A DNA stretch of 64,000 nt from G963422275 sp963422275 (GCA_963422275.1 OY729418.1:4588001-4652000); one strand, 5' to 3'; shown: positions 33,977-43,255, numbered from the stretch's first letter. The notes: a model not told the origin generated them from the sequence alone. Made by a program: numbers and translations.

Positions 33977-36544
33977 ATGGCGTTCGCGAGCGGATACAAC
34001 CGACGGCATGACGAAGAAGCTGAGTCCACGTTCGTCTCAATGACGGACTTAACCGTCTCGTTCCTGTTCGTCATTCTGGTTCTTCTCGCATTCTTCGCGA
34101 CCCAGTTCAAGCCAGAAGACATGGTTTCACAAGACCAGTATGACATGCTAGCAACAGAGTTGTCCGTGGCTCGCAACGAGATCGACCGACTCAAGGGGAT
34201 GCTTGCCGAAAAAGACCAGGCAATCGCCATGTTGCGCCTCTCGGAAGCGGACCTTCGGGAAAAGCTTGAATCGGCGCAAGCCATTGCGCGGTCGCTCACG
34301 GCACGAATTGACCAACTCACGGAAAACCTTGAAGCCATCAGGATCGAGCGCGACACAGCGCGGGAACTCGCCACCTCGCGGGTTGCCGAGATCGACCGAC
34401 TCAAGGGGATGCTTGCCGAAAAAGACCAGGCAATCGCCATGTTGCGCCTTTCGGAAGCGGACCTTCGGGAAAAGCTTGAATCGGCGCAAGCCATTGCGCG
34501 GTCGCTCACGGCACGAATTGACCAACTCACGGAAAACCTTGAAGCCATCAGGATCGAGCGCGACACAGCGCGGGAACTCGCCACCTCGCGGGTTGCCGAG
34601 ATCGACCGACTCAAGGGGATGCTTGCCGAAAAAGACCAGGCAATCGCCATGTTGCGCCTCTCGGAAGCGGACCTTCGGGAAAAGCTTGAATCGGCGCAAG
34701 CCATTGCGCGGTCGCTCACGGCACGAATTGACCAACTCACGGAAAACCTTGAAGCCATCAGGATCGAGCGCGACACAGCGCGGGAACTCGCCACCTCGCG
34801 GGTTGCCGAGATCGACCGACTCAAGGGGATGCTTGCCGAAAAAGACCAGGCAATCGCCATGTTGCGCCTTTCGGAAGCGGACCTTCGGGAAAAGCTTGAA
34901 TCGGCGCAAGCCATTGCGCGGTCGCTCACGGCACGAATTGACCAACTCACGGAAAACCTTGAAGCCATCAGGATCGAGCGCGACACAGCGCGGGAACTCG
35001 CCACCTCGCGGGTTGCCGAGATCGACCGACTCAAGGGGATGCTTGCCGAAAAAGACCAGGCAATCGCCATGTTGCGCCTTTCGGAAGCGGACCTTCGGGA
35101 AAAGCTTGAATCGGCGCAAGCCATTGCGCGGTCGCTCACGGCACGAATTGACCAACTCACGGAAAACCTTGAAGCCATCAGGATCGAGCGCGACACAGCG
35201 CGGGAACTCGCCACCTCGCGGGTTGCCGAGATCGACCGACTCAAGGGGATGCTTGCCGAAAAAGACCAGGCAATCGCCATGTTGCGCCTCTCGGAAGCGG
35301 ACCTTCGGGAAAAGCTTGAATCGGCGCAAGCCATTGCGCGATCGCTCACGGCACGAATTGACCAACTCACGGAAAACCTTGAAGCCATCAGGATCGAGCG
35401 CGACACAGCGCGGGAACTCGCCACCTCGCGGGTTGCCGAGATCGACCGACTCAAGGGGATGCTTGCCGAAAAAGACCAGGCAATCGCCATGTTGCGCCTT
35501 TCGGAAGCGGACCTTCGGGAAAAGCTTGAATCGGCGCAAGCCATTGCGCGGTCGCTCACGGCACGAATTGACCAACTCACGGAAAACCTTGAAGCCATCA
35601 GGATCGAGCGCGACACAGCGCGGGAACTCGCCACCTCGCGGGTTGCCGAGATCGACCGACTCAAGGGGATGCTTGCCGAAAAAGACCAGGCAATCGCCAT
35701 GTTGCGCCTCTCGGAAGCGGACCTTCGGGAAAAGCTTGAATCGGCGCAAGCCATTGCGCGGTCGCTCACGGCACGAATTGACCAACTCAAGCAAGATATG
35801 TTTGACCTCAAGCTCAAAGCCGAGCGATTGCTGGAGCGTATCGCGGAGTTGGAAACGCCGGATCCGCTTGCCGACTATCTTGAGAAAGTGTCATCCGCGC
35901 GGGCTATTATTCTGGAGCGCTTGGCAGAGCGTATTCGTCAACTACTTCCGGGAGTCCGCGTAACGGTGGTAACCGACGACGGCGTAATCCGCTTTCGCGG
36001 CGACGACATGTTCAAATCCGGGCAATGGCGGATTCGTCCCGACAGCACGGCCGAACGAGTGTCGCACGCGGTAGGCGATGCGCTTGCCGACACGCTCCCC
36101 TGCTACACGGTGGGTGACCGGGCCACGTTTGAGGTAAACTGTGAGGGTGCATTTGCCGCCATCGAAACTATCCAGATCGAAGGGCATACCGATGATGTCC
36201 CGCTCAGCAGACCGCTTCGTGACCGAGAGAAGATGCTGGACAACCGTGATCTCTCCGCCCGCCGCGGCGCTGAGACCCTGCGCGCTGTGACTGACCGCTA
36301 CCGGCCCGAGCTGATGAAGTTCCTCAATCTTCATGGGCAACCGGTTCTCTCGTTCGCTGGCTATGGCGCCATGCGGCCCATCGACCGTGGCGACAGCACC
36401 GAAGCGCGGGCCACGAACCGACGGATCGACATCCGTATAATACTCCAGACGCCGCAAAATCTCCGCGAGGTCGAGGAGATCCGCAACCGGCTGTCACGGA
36501 ACCGCCAGAATCTACCACCGATTGTAGAAGAGGAAGCTCGTTGA
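33977..36544 (+). CDS. zorB: Zorya anti-phage system ZorB, MotB/OmpA-like, with giant tandem coiled-coil repeat
   Basis: An 855-residue protein, against about 250 for typical ZorB. The N-terminus is short and cytoplasmic. A single membrane helix follows (STFVSMTDLTVSFLFVILVL), with Asp24 at the position expected for the proton-path aspartate of MotB/ZorB. Residues 68 to about 604 are about 7.7 copies of a 70-residue coiled-coil unit starting EIDRLKGMLAEKDQAIAML. The C-terminal 200 residues are an OmpA-like peptidoglycan-binding domain with IQIEGHTDDVPLS near 736, LSARRGAETLRAV, LSFAGYGAMRPID and ATNRRIDIRI. The repeat lies between membrane and cell-wall domain, so it should be periplasmic. 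Start ATG 33977 has only a weak ribosome site, suggesting coupling to zorA. Confidence 0.88.
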   Translation: MAFASGYNRRHDEEAESTFVSMTDLTVSFLFVILVLLAFFATQFKPEDMVSQDQYDMLATELSVARNEIDRLKGMLAEKDQAIAMLRLSEADLREKLESAQAIARSLTARIDQLTENLEAIRIERDTARELATSRVAEIDRLKGMLAEKDQAIAMLRLSEADLREKLESAQAIARSLTARIDQLTENLEAIRIERDTARELATSRVAEIDRLKGMLAEKDQAIAMLRLSEADLREKLESAQAIARSLTARIDQLTENLEAIRIERDTARELATSRVAEIDRLKGMLAEKDQAIAMLRLSEADLREKLESAQAIARSLTARIDQLTENLEAIRIERDTARELATSRVAEIDRLKGMLAEKDQAIAMLRLSEADLREKLESAQAIARSLTARIDQLTENLEAIRIERDTARELATSRVAEIDRLKGMLAEKDQAIAMLRLSEADLREKLESAQAIARSLTARIDQLTENLEAIRIERDTARELATSRVAEIDRLKGMLAEKDQAIAMLRLSEADLREKLESAQAIARSLTARIDQLTENLEAIRIERDTARELATSRVAEIDRLKGMLAEKDQAIAMLRLSEADLREKLESAQAIARSLTARIDQLKQDMFDLKLKAERLLERIAELETPDPLADYLEKVSSARAIILERLAERIRQLLPGVRVTVVTDDGVIRFRGDDMFKSGQWRIRPDSTAERVSHAVGDALADTLPCYTVGDRATFEVNCEGAFAAIETIQIEGHTDDVPLSRPLRDREKMLDNRDLSARRGAETLRAVTDRYRPELMKFLNLHGQPVLSFAGYGAMRPIDRGDSTEARATNRRIDIRIILQTPQNLREVEEIRNRLSRNRQNLPPIVEEEAR
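34178..35788 (+). repeat. 210-bp in-frame tandem repeat array inside zorB (about 7.7 units)
   Basis: Units begin (GAG ATC GAC CGA) at 34178, 34388, 34598, 34808, 35018, 35228, 35438 and 35648. The last unit is cut after about 141 bases. The units are nearly identical: the only differences I noticed are one synonymous C/T in the codon after GTTGCG (C in units 1, 3, 6, 8; T in 2, 4, 5, 7) and a G-to-A at 35341 in unit 6. The length is a multiple of three and exactly ten heptads (70 residues), so gain or loss of a unit keeps both frame and heptad register. Such identity implies recent expansion or active homogenisation. Confidence 0.98.
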
Positions 36545-37890
36545 CCCCGCTGTCGGAACTCTTGACACAGGAGCGGTTGCCACTGCTGCCGCGAATGCCA
36601 GCGGCGCCCGTGGCCGCACACCGTGCAGCGGAAGAGATACGTCGCTGCTGGCCGAATGTGGAGACTGTCCCCGAAACCGATGACAAGGCACTGGCCCTGA
36701 AGCTAGCTGAGGAGATGGATCGCCGGCGCCGCGACAAGGATTGGCAAAAATTCTACTGGGCGGATGTTATGCGAACGGCAAGCGCGTTTCTCGGTGACGG
36801 TCTGTGGCGGGAGCAGCGATTTGGCGACTTGCTCGATTTCTTGCTTTTCCAAATTGGCCCGGGTGCACACCACACCTATATTCGCGCCATGTTCCGAAAA
36901 TATCTTGAGACGTTCGATCCGCAGTCAGAATTGACGCGCAAACTGGCCGGAGTCTTGAAAACATGTTGGCAAGAAATGGGTTTGCCGATCAGCCGACTGG
37001 TCTGCCATTTTCGCGTTTTCGACATCGACGCGGCACCGCATCAAACGATCGCAGCGCACATGGAAGCGGAGCCCAATCCTTTTCATGCCTTGCGCAAGGA
37101 GGGTCTGGAGGCGCCGCATGGAAGTGGGCTAATGCAGTTGGCGCATCGGCATTTCGTATCGAAGCTGGCGCCACGTGTCGCGGACGGCGAACCCGAAGCC
37201 ATCGAAAAGCTGCTCGATTGGCTGAACCCCGGAGGCGACTGGAAGCCGCTTCAGGGCCTGGCTGCTGGTACGGCAATCAACGTCTTGCTAAAGCCTTGGA
37301 ATGCGCGCGACCCCAGCCAGAAACTGAAGAATACTATCAAAACCCGTTTGATCACCGCCTATGAAGATCTACGGATCAATGACGTTGGCGTCTGGCCCAC
37401 ATGTTCGGACGGGGCCAGACGCGTGATTCTGAGGTGGCTGGCCGAAGAGACAGTCGAGGTGTTCTTCGATATCGTCACAAAGGTGGATCATTCGCACATG
37501 TGGCCCGATCGAAAAAAACTGTGGGTCGAGTTGTTCAAGGAGGACCGCCTCTCACAAGCGTGGTTTGCTCTTAGTAAGCCCGGCGCGGTCATCGCACGTC
37601 TTCTCAATCATGAGCGAGAAGGCGCCAGTCTGAAGTTCGCCCAAAACGAGTCTTTGAAACGGTGTGACCGAATGAAATGCTTGTTGATCATGAAGATCGA
37701 TGACCATTGGGTCGTGGAAGGATCTCACAACTTCCCGACGTGGGTGTTTCCATCGGGGAACCTGTCGACCTTGAAGCCATACGAGGAACGATACAGATGC
37801 GAAGACATTCGAAAAATCAGCGGTCCGGAACAGCCGAAAAGAATTGTGCACATAGGCGATTGGCGTAACAAAGTGTTAAGTAACCTCTGA
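36541..37890 (+). CDS. zorC: Zorya anti-phage system ZorC, EH-signature domain protein
   Basis: A 449-residue soluble protein. The start is TTG 36541, overlapping the zorB stop (TTGA) with GAGGAAG just upstream. The C-terminal half has the EH-signature features: MWPDRKKLWVELFKEDRLSQ with AWFALSKPG, then LLIMKIDDHWVVEGSHNFP containing Glu393 and His396, and the final RIVHIGDWRNKVL. ZorC binds DNA and acts with ZorD in characterised type I systems; that role is transferred by family. The last three residues (SNL) and the TGA stop are encoded by the left end of an inserted ISa copy, so the native C-terminus is altered. Confidence 0.83.
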   Translation: MTPLSELLTQERLPLLPRMPAAPVAAHRAAEEIRRCWPNVETVPETDDKALALKLAEEMDRRRRDKDWQKFYWADVMRTASAFLGDGLWREQRFGDLLDFLLFQIGPGAHHTYIRAMFRKYLETFDPQSELTRKLAGVLKTCWQEMGLPISRLVCHFRVFDIDAAPHQTIAAHMEAEPNPFHALRKEGLEAPHGSGLMQLAHRHFVSKLAPRVADGEPEAIEKLLDWLNPGGDWKPLQGLAAGTAINVLLKPWNARDPSQKLKNTIKTRLITAYEDLRINDVGVWPTCSDGARRVILRWLAEETVEVFFDIVTKVDHSHMWPDRKKLWVELFKEDRLSQAWFALSKPGAVIARLLNHEREGASLKFAQNESLKRCDRMKCLLIMKIDDHWVVEGSHNFPTWVFPSGNLSTLKPYEERYRCEDIRKISGPEQPKRIVHIGDWRNKVLSNL

Positions 37891-38907
37891 ATGCAGCCTG
37901 ATTTTGGGCGTGTCATTGCGCATCCGGTGCGCGTCCGCTATCTTGCGCCACGCCTTTCTTTGGGGGGATCACGACATGCAGCGCCTTCGGCAATTGACCT
38001 TTGCCAGCCTCGCATGCGATCGCAAGAAGCGCAGGACGCGCCGCGAGATCTTTCCGGAGCGGATGGACGGCCTGATCCCCTGGGAGCGCCTGGAGGCCCG
38101 CATTGCGCCGGCGTGTCCGAAGGGCGGCGGCAAGGGGCGACAGCCGTATCCGCTGTCGGTGATGCTGCGCGTGCACTGCGTTCAGTCGTTTTGCAATCTG
38201 AGCGATCCGGCGATGGAGGACATGCTTGCGATGCCGAGAGCGTCCGGCGCTTTGTCAGGGTGAGTCTTGAGAAGGTGCCGGACGAGACGACGATCCCGAC
38301 TTCCGCCACCGGCTGGAGCGCCGAGGACTGGCGCACCTGCCGTTCGGGAGATCGGGGACCGCCTGGCCGAGCGGGGGGTTTTGCTGAAGGAGGGCGGCAT
38401 CGTTGACGCCACCATCATTTCGGCGCCGTCGTCGACCGGGAACGAGAGCAACGCCCGCGATCCGGAGATGCACCGGACCAGGAAGGGGAACCGGTGGCAT
38501 TTCGGGATGAAGCTGCACATCGGCACCGACCCCCGGGGTCTGGTGCACCATCCGGAGGGAACGGCCGCCAGCGTCGCGACCTGACGCCTTCGGATCGGCT
38601 TCTGCACGGCGAGGAGGAGCAAGTCCGGGGTGACTCTGGATACCGCGGGATCGGCAAGCGTGCGGGCGCGGGTGGAGCATCCGTTCCGGATCGCGAGCGG
38701 GTGTTCGGCCATGACATGGTTTGCCATCGAGGTCTGGAGAGGAACGTGCAGCGGCTCGCGCCGCTTTTGGGCTTCTCGAACCTGATGATTGTCCAGCCGC
38801 ACTTGTCGTGACAAGGGAGAAGCGTGTCCGGAATTTGCCGGGTCGGCACAGCCGGGAAGGGCAGTTTCCGTAGCCAAAACCAGAAAACTCCCCAAATCAG
38901 AGGTTCC
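37880..38907 (+). mobile_element. ISa copy 3 (1028 bp) between zorC and zorD
   Basis: The left end is GTAACCTCTGAATGCAGCC and the right end TCAGAGGTTCC. TTAA flanks both sides (37876-37879 and 38908-38911). The transposase region (ATG 37976 to about 38811) is interrupted: MQRLRQLTFASLACDRKKRR is followed by frame changes and an internal deletion relative to copies 1 and 5. Its left end supplies the zorC stop codon. Its right end places AGAGG seven bases before the zorD ATG, whose A is the last base of the right TTAA. Confidence 0.9.
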
Positions 38908-38910
38908 TTA

Positions 38911-41900
38911 ATGACGCTCCTGACTCGAATCCATCACACTTATGACGATGAAACCGTGGTCTTCACGGCTGAAGGTGAGGCACCCGGCGTTCTCCACCGG
39001 TTTTTCGGACGCACCGCCGAGATTGGGAGCGTCGATGACTGGGTCGCTGGCAACGAGGCTCGTTGCGATGCTCTCGGCATGCTGCGCATGTACGGAGAAA
39101 ACCATCTTGGGGCTGTGTGCTTCAAAGATAACAGTATTGTTGTCACTCACGCCGCCGTCGCCGCGCTGAACTCGGGTCAGGCACGTGCACTCGGACTTCC
39201 CAACCGGCCACCATTTGTCTTCTCCACCGAAACGGGCGGAGTCATCGGCGCACCGGACTTCAAGCTGACCGCGCGCTGGCTCGAGGCGGGCCGACCTGTC
39301 GTGACGCGCCGGCAGGGAGCATTCCTGAAAACCGCCGAGGGCGCGTTTCTCATCCCGGATCCTCTTTACTCTGCCATCGAACTAGCTGACAATTTCAATG
39401 TCGGCACTGTCGATCTACCGGATCACTGGGCTGCTCTCGCTCGGTTCCGTCGCCTGCTCAATCCAATAATAGACGATAAACGCGACCCGATCAGGATGAG
39501 TGGCTTCCTTCAGGGTCTGCGCATTTACACAGGCGCGGCCTTGTCTCTGGCACTCAGCGGCGGTGGTGACGATCTGGACTTCGATCCGGTGTTGTTTGAC
39601 GCGGACGCCAAGCGAAAGGCGGAAGAGGAAGGGCGACCGCTAACTGAGAGCGATGGGATGCTTCCAGCGGAAATGCTTCGGGCATTTCAGCAACACGAGA
39701 ATACGGGATTTCGAGCCTTCGATGCGGCCAAGCGAAGTTATCTGCTCGGCTCGAGCTCTTACCTTATCATCGATGACGATCTCGAAACCGCGCTGCAGGT
39801 GGTGCACGAGAAGCAACGGGCAAGCCCTACTGAACGTCGCGCCTTTGCCGCTAACCCACGTGCGGCTATCGCCGAGCGGTTGGCTAAGAAAACAGGCGAT
39901 TGCAGTATCGAAGTGGATCAGGAGACTGGCGACACCATTGATGAAGAAACCGAAGTGCGAGCGGCAGCACTGTTTGTCGAGACACCAGAATACGCTGACC
40001 GTGCCATCGGAGTGGGTCTTTGGAAGAGGCCAAACCTAGACTTCCTGCCGCACATCCCGAATGTCTGGCTACCCGAAATATTCGCGCTTGAACTCGGCGG
40101 CGTCTGGGTGCGCATCGACGCAGATGCGGTGCGAGAATTACGGGCCAAGGTCACCGAAGCGATCGAAGCGAGACAATCCAAGGTAGAGTACCAAGGCAAA
40201 CGTATCCCGGCGACGCACGAAGTACGCGACAAGTTGGCCCAGGTCATCGGAACCGAAGAACCAAGACAGCTGCTAGAAGATGATGATTCCCATGGCGGCA
40301 AAGGCGATGGCAAAAACGACGACGCGGGGGCGCCTTCAACGACCGTGGCCCTCGTTAAAGACAATTTCGTCGAGGAAAAATGGTCGCCTCAACGGCCGCC
40401 ACGCGAAGCACGTATCGAGGCAGTGCCGCCACGGACAGTGGGATCAAAATTAATGGGCCATCAACGAAAAGCCCTGAAATGGCAGATCGAGGCATGGAAA
40501 GCTGGCCATCTCGGCGTGTTGAACGCGGACGATCAAGGGCTGGGCAAAACGTTCCAGACGCTCGCCTTCCTAGCTTGGCTGAAAGAGCACATGGCCAAGG
40601 AGCTTTTCGAGAGTCGCAAACCGGCTCTGGTCGTCGCGCCAAAGGGATTGCTGCGCATTTGGGAAGCGGAGGAACGAACGCATTTGACCGGGACTGGGTT
40701 AGGCGCGCGCATTGATGTTTTTGGATCAGCGCTTCAGGACTTGCGAATACCCGGCCTTGCTGGGAAGGACACAGATGACGGTAAACCGCGCCTCGTTTTC
40801 AAGAATCTGCAATTAGCTATTGATAAGGGGAACGGTCACAAATACTGGTTGTTGACTACCTATGATACGCTCGCGAGCTACCAACACAGCTTCCGGCGGA
40901 TCGATTTCTCTGTCGTTGTGTTCGACGAGATTCAGCAAATCAAGAACGTTCGGACGCTGAAGGCCCTTGCAGCGCGGGCGGTCAAGGCCGACTTCAGGAT
41001 CGGTCTCACCGGTACGCCGATCGAGAATCATGTCGGCGACCTTTGGGCAATCATGGACGCAATCGCTCCCGGTTGCCCCGAGCAGCCCGGACGCCTCGGT
41101 GTGTTGCGCGATTATCTCGAACGCTACCAAAACGTCACCGAGGAAGGTATGCGCGAGCTACACGCACGTCTCTTCAAGCCCGTGAAGAACGGAGATCGGA
41201 TCTGGCCCCCGATCGCGCAAAGGCGCTTCAAGGAAGGCGAGATTGCCGACCTTCCGCGCAAGGACTACCGTCTTTACCCGGTGACAATGTCCGACACCCA
41301 AGCTGAGGCCTATGAACGAGCTCGGTGCTATTTGGCTGATGGCGCGCGCGGCAAGGCGCTCAGGCTGCTGCATCATATTCGTGGAGTCTCACTCCACCCC
41401 GAACCGCCCGAAACCGCACAAGACAACATCAACACTTATTTTAAACGGGCTGCACGGTTCAAGGCGACAATGCGTATCTTGGCACGCATTCGTGACCAGA
41501 ACGAACGGGCACTGATCTTCACTGAGAACCGGCGTATGCAGGCGTTCGTAGCGCAATGGCTCCGTTCGGAATTCGCGCTCAACAATGTCTGGATCGTCAA
41601 TGGCGCAACCCCAATTACGAGACGCAAGCAATATGTTGAGGGGTTCCAACGACATATGGAAGCCGATAAAGGCTTCGATGTTATGATCCTATCGCCCCGC
41701 GTAGCGGGCGTCGGACTGACCTTGACTGCGGCGACTCATGTCATCCATCTCAGTCGCTGGTGGAATCCCGCCGTCGAGGAGCAGTGCAACGACCGCATCT
41801 ATCGCATCGGTCAGATGCGGGATGTAACCGTGCACCTTCCGCTCGCAATTCATCCGGCCTATCAGGAACGTTCGTTCGATTGCGTGTTGAACGATCTTAT

Positions 41901-42393
41901 GCGGCGCAAGACCTTGCTCGCCCGCGCGGCATTGTGGCCGCCGATTGACAGTGACTTCGACAACGGAATGCTTGTGACCGGAATGAGCGACGCGGAACCT
42001 TTTGATCCAGCGACACTTGATGATCTCGACTGGATGGGATTTGAGAACTGGATCACAGACCGTGCCCGCGAAAGCGGAGATTGGGAAGCCTCCGAAACGC
42101 CACGGTCCGGCGACAGCGGCGCGGACGCGATATTGCGCGGCCGTCACAGACGCATGACTACCGCTATGATCCAAGCAAAGCATACGGTTGATCGCGACCG
42201 CTTGATCGACGAAACGGCAGTTCGTGAAATTCTGCACGCAAAAGGCTTTTATGATGTATGCAACCCCCAACTTGTCGTGATCACCAACGCGCGCGGCTTC
42301 ACTGGCGGTGCGCGGAAATTGGCGCTGGAGAATGATGTCAAACTTGTTGACCGCGACCGCCTCGGTCTCTGGCCGAGCCAAGTGCTCGGCTGA
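38911..42393 (+). CDS. zorD: Zorya anti-phage system ZorD, SNF2-type helicase with C-terminal nuclease-like domain
   Basis: An 1160-residue cytoplasmic effector. An N-terminal domain of about 500 residues precedes an SNF2 helicase core. Motif I is NADDQGLGKTFQTLAFL near residue 538, motif II VVFDEIQQIKN near 672, motif III GLTGTPIENHVGDLWAIMD, and motifs V-VI are GVGLTLTAATHVIHLSRWWN and NDRIYRIGQ. The C-terminus (GADAILRGRHRRMTTAMIQA followed by KHT, near 1070-1090) fits a PD-(D/E)xK Mrr-like nuclease. In known systems ZorD is an ATP-driven, autoinhibited nuclease acting on phage DNA; transferred by family. I start at ATG 38911; the frame runs upstream into ISa sequence (38824), which is not native. 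Confidence 0.88.
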   Translation: MTLLTRIHHTYDDETVVFTAEGEAPGVLHRFFGRTAEIGSVDDWVAGNEARCDALGMLRMYGENHLGAVCFKDNSIVVTHAAVAALNSGQARALGLPNRPPFVFSTETGGVIGAPDFKLTARWLEAGRPVVTRRQGAFLKTAEGAFLIPDPLYSAIELADNFNVGTVDLPDHWAALARFRRLLNPIIDDKRDPIRMSGFLQGLRIYTGAALSLALSGGGDDLDFDPVLFDADAKRKAEEEGRPLTESDGMLPAEMLRAFQQHENTGFRAFDAAKRSYLLGSSSYLIIDDDLETALQVVHEKQRASPTERRAFAANPRAAIAERLAKKTGDCSIEVDQETGDTIDEETEVRAAALFVETPEYADRAIGVGLWKRPNLDFLPHIPNVWLPEIFALELGGVWVRIDADAVRELRAKVTEAIEARQSKVEYQGKRIPATHEVRDKLAQVIGTEEPRQLLEDDDSHGGKGDGKNDDAGAPSTTVALVKDNFVEEKWSPQRPPREARIEAVPPRTVGSKLMGHQRKALKWQIEAWKAGHLGVLNADDQGLGKTFQTLAFLAWLKEHMAKELFESRKPALVVAPKGLLRIWEAEERTHLTGTGLGARIDVFGSALQDLRIPGLAGKDTDDGKPRLVFKNLQLAIDKGNGHKYWLLTTYDTLASYQHSFRRIDFSVVVFDEIQQIKNVRTLKALAARAVKADFRIGLTGTPIENHVGDLWAIMDAIAPGCPEQPGRLGVLRDYLERYQNVTEEGMRELHARLFKPVKNGDRIWPPIAQRRFKEGEIADLPRKDYRLYPVTMSDTQAEAYERARCYLADGARGKALRLLHHIRGVSLHPEPPETAQDNINTYFKRAARFKATMRILARIRDQNERALIFTENRRMQAFVAQWLRSEFALNNVWIVNGATPITRRKQYVEGFQRHMEADKGFDVMILSPRVAGVGLTLTAATHVIHLSRWWNPAVEEQCNDRIYRIGQMRDVTVHLPLAIHPAYQERSFDCVLNDLMRRKTLLARAALWPPIDSDFDNGMLVTGMSDAEPFDPATLDDLDWMGFENWITDRARESGDWEASETPRSGDSGADAILRGRHRRMTTAMIQAKHTVDRDRLIDETAVREILHAKGFYDVCNPQLVVITNARGFTGGARKLALENDVKLVDRDRLGLWPSQVLG

Positions 42394-42574
42394 AAAAGCT
42401 CGCGGCTACCCGAAAGCGCAGTGTGCATTACCAAGATAACGTGTTTGACAGCCGCTCACCTAACGGACCGCATAGCACAGAGATGCTGCCTATGCAGATT
42501 TTACCTCGTTTTCTGCGATGACGTTCCAACACAATCAGGCAGACCGAATCTAAATCCGCATTGGTGAGCACTAG

Positions 42575-43251
42575 GTCGTGTACTCATAAAGGAAAAGGGA
42601 TTTTCTTTTCGGCGCCGATGTGATTCAAGCTTCCAAACAGCGGGAGATTGAGGATGCGAGGCCGGCACGATCCGACGGATGCGGAATGGGCGATCATCTC
42701 GCCGTTGCCGCTTGACAAGCCGCGGGGCGTTCCGCGGGTCAACGACCGGCGGGCGATCAGCGGGATCTTTCACGTCCTGCGCACCAGCACGCCGCGGGCG
42801 GGAAAAAGGGGGTCCGGATCACGCCATCGGACGCTCGCGAGGCGGGCTGAGCACCAAAATCCACGTCGTCGTCGACGGCCTTGGCCTGCCGCGCCGCTTC
42901 GCGCTCACCCCGGGCCAAGCTTCCGACAAGGCTGTCGTGCCTGCCCTCCTTGACGGCCTTGAGCCGGCCCGGGACACCGTCGCCGACCGCGGCTGCGACG
43001 CCCGCACCATCCTCAAACTCAGTGCCGACCATGGCTCTTGCCCCCACATCCCGACCCAACGGGATCGCCGGGAGCAGCACTCGGTGCCCGATCACCTCTA
43101 CCGCGAACGCAACCTCGTGGAACGTTTCTTGCAACAAGCTCAAGCACTTCCGAGGCATCGCGACCCGCCATCACAAGCTCGCAGGAAACTTCCTCGCCGC
43201 AATCGCCCTCGCCTGCATCCGTCTCCGGATCAAAACCAATGAGTACACGAC
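42575..43251 (+). mobile_element. ISc, deletion derivative of an IS5-family element (677 bp)
   Basis: A perfect 13-bp inverted repeat, GTCGTGTACTCAT, marks both ends and CTAG flanks them (42571-42574 and 43252-43255). Inside, one frame starts MRGRHDPTDAEWAIISPLPL and RGVPRVNDRRAISGIFHVLR. After an internal deletion another frame gives GGLSTKIHVVVDGLGLPRRF and LTPGQASDKAVVPALLDGL. A third frame ends with RERNLVERF and HFRGIATRHHKLAGNFLAAI. The N-terminal helix region joins directly to the DDE core, so the transposase is dead. The 180 bp between zorD and this element hold nothing I recognise. Confidence 0.85.
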
Positions 43252-43255
43252 CTAG

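Noticed and set aside
34178..35788. CRISPR-like array
   Set aside because: The units are contiguous, 210 bp long, without spacers, and translate into one coiled-coil frame.
33934..35963. Three very long open frames (548-627 codons) overlapping zorB on both strands
   Set aside because: They are open only because the 210-bp unit is repeated; one stop-free unit gives a stop-free array. Their translations are repetitive, low in sense features and lack start sites, while the zorB frame has a membrane helix and OmpA domain.
38824..38910. N-terminal extension of zorD by 29 residues
   Set aside because: These codons lie inside the right part of ISa copy 3, up to the TTAA duplication.
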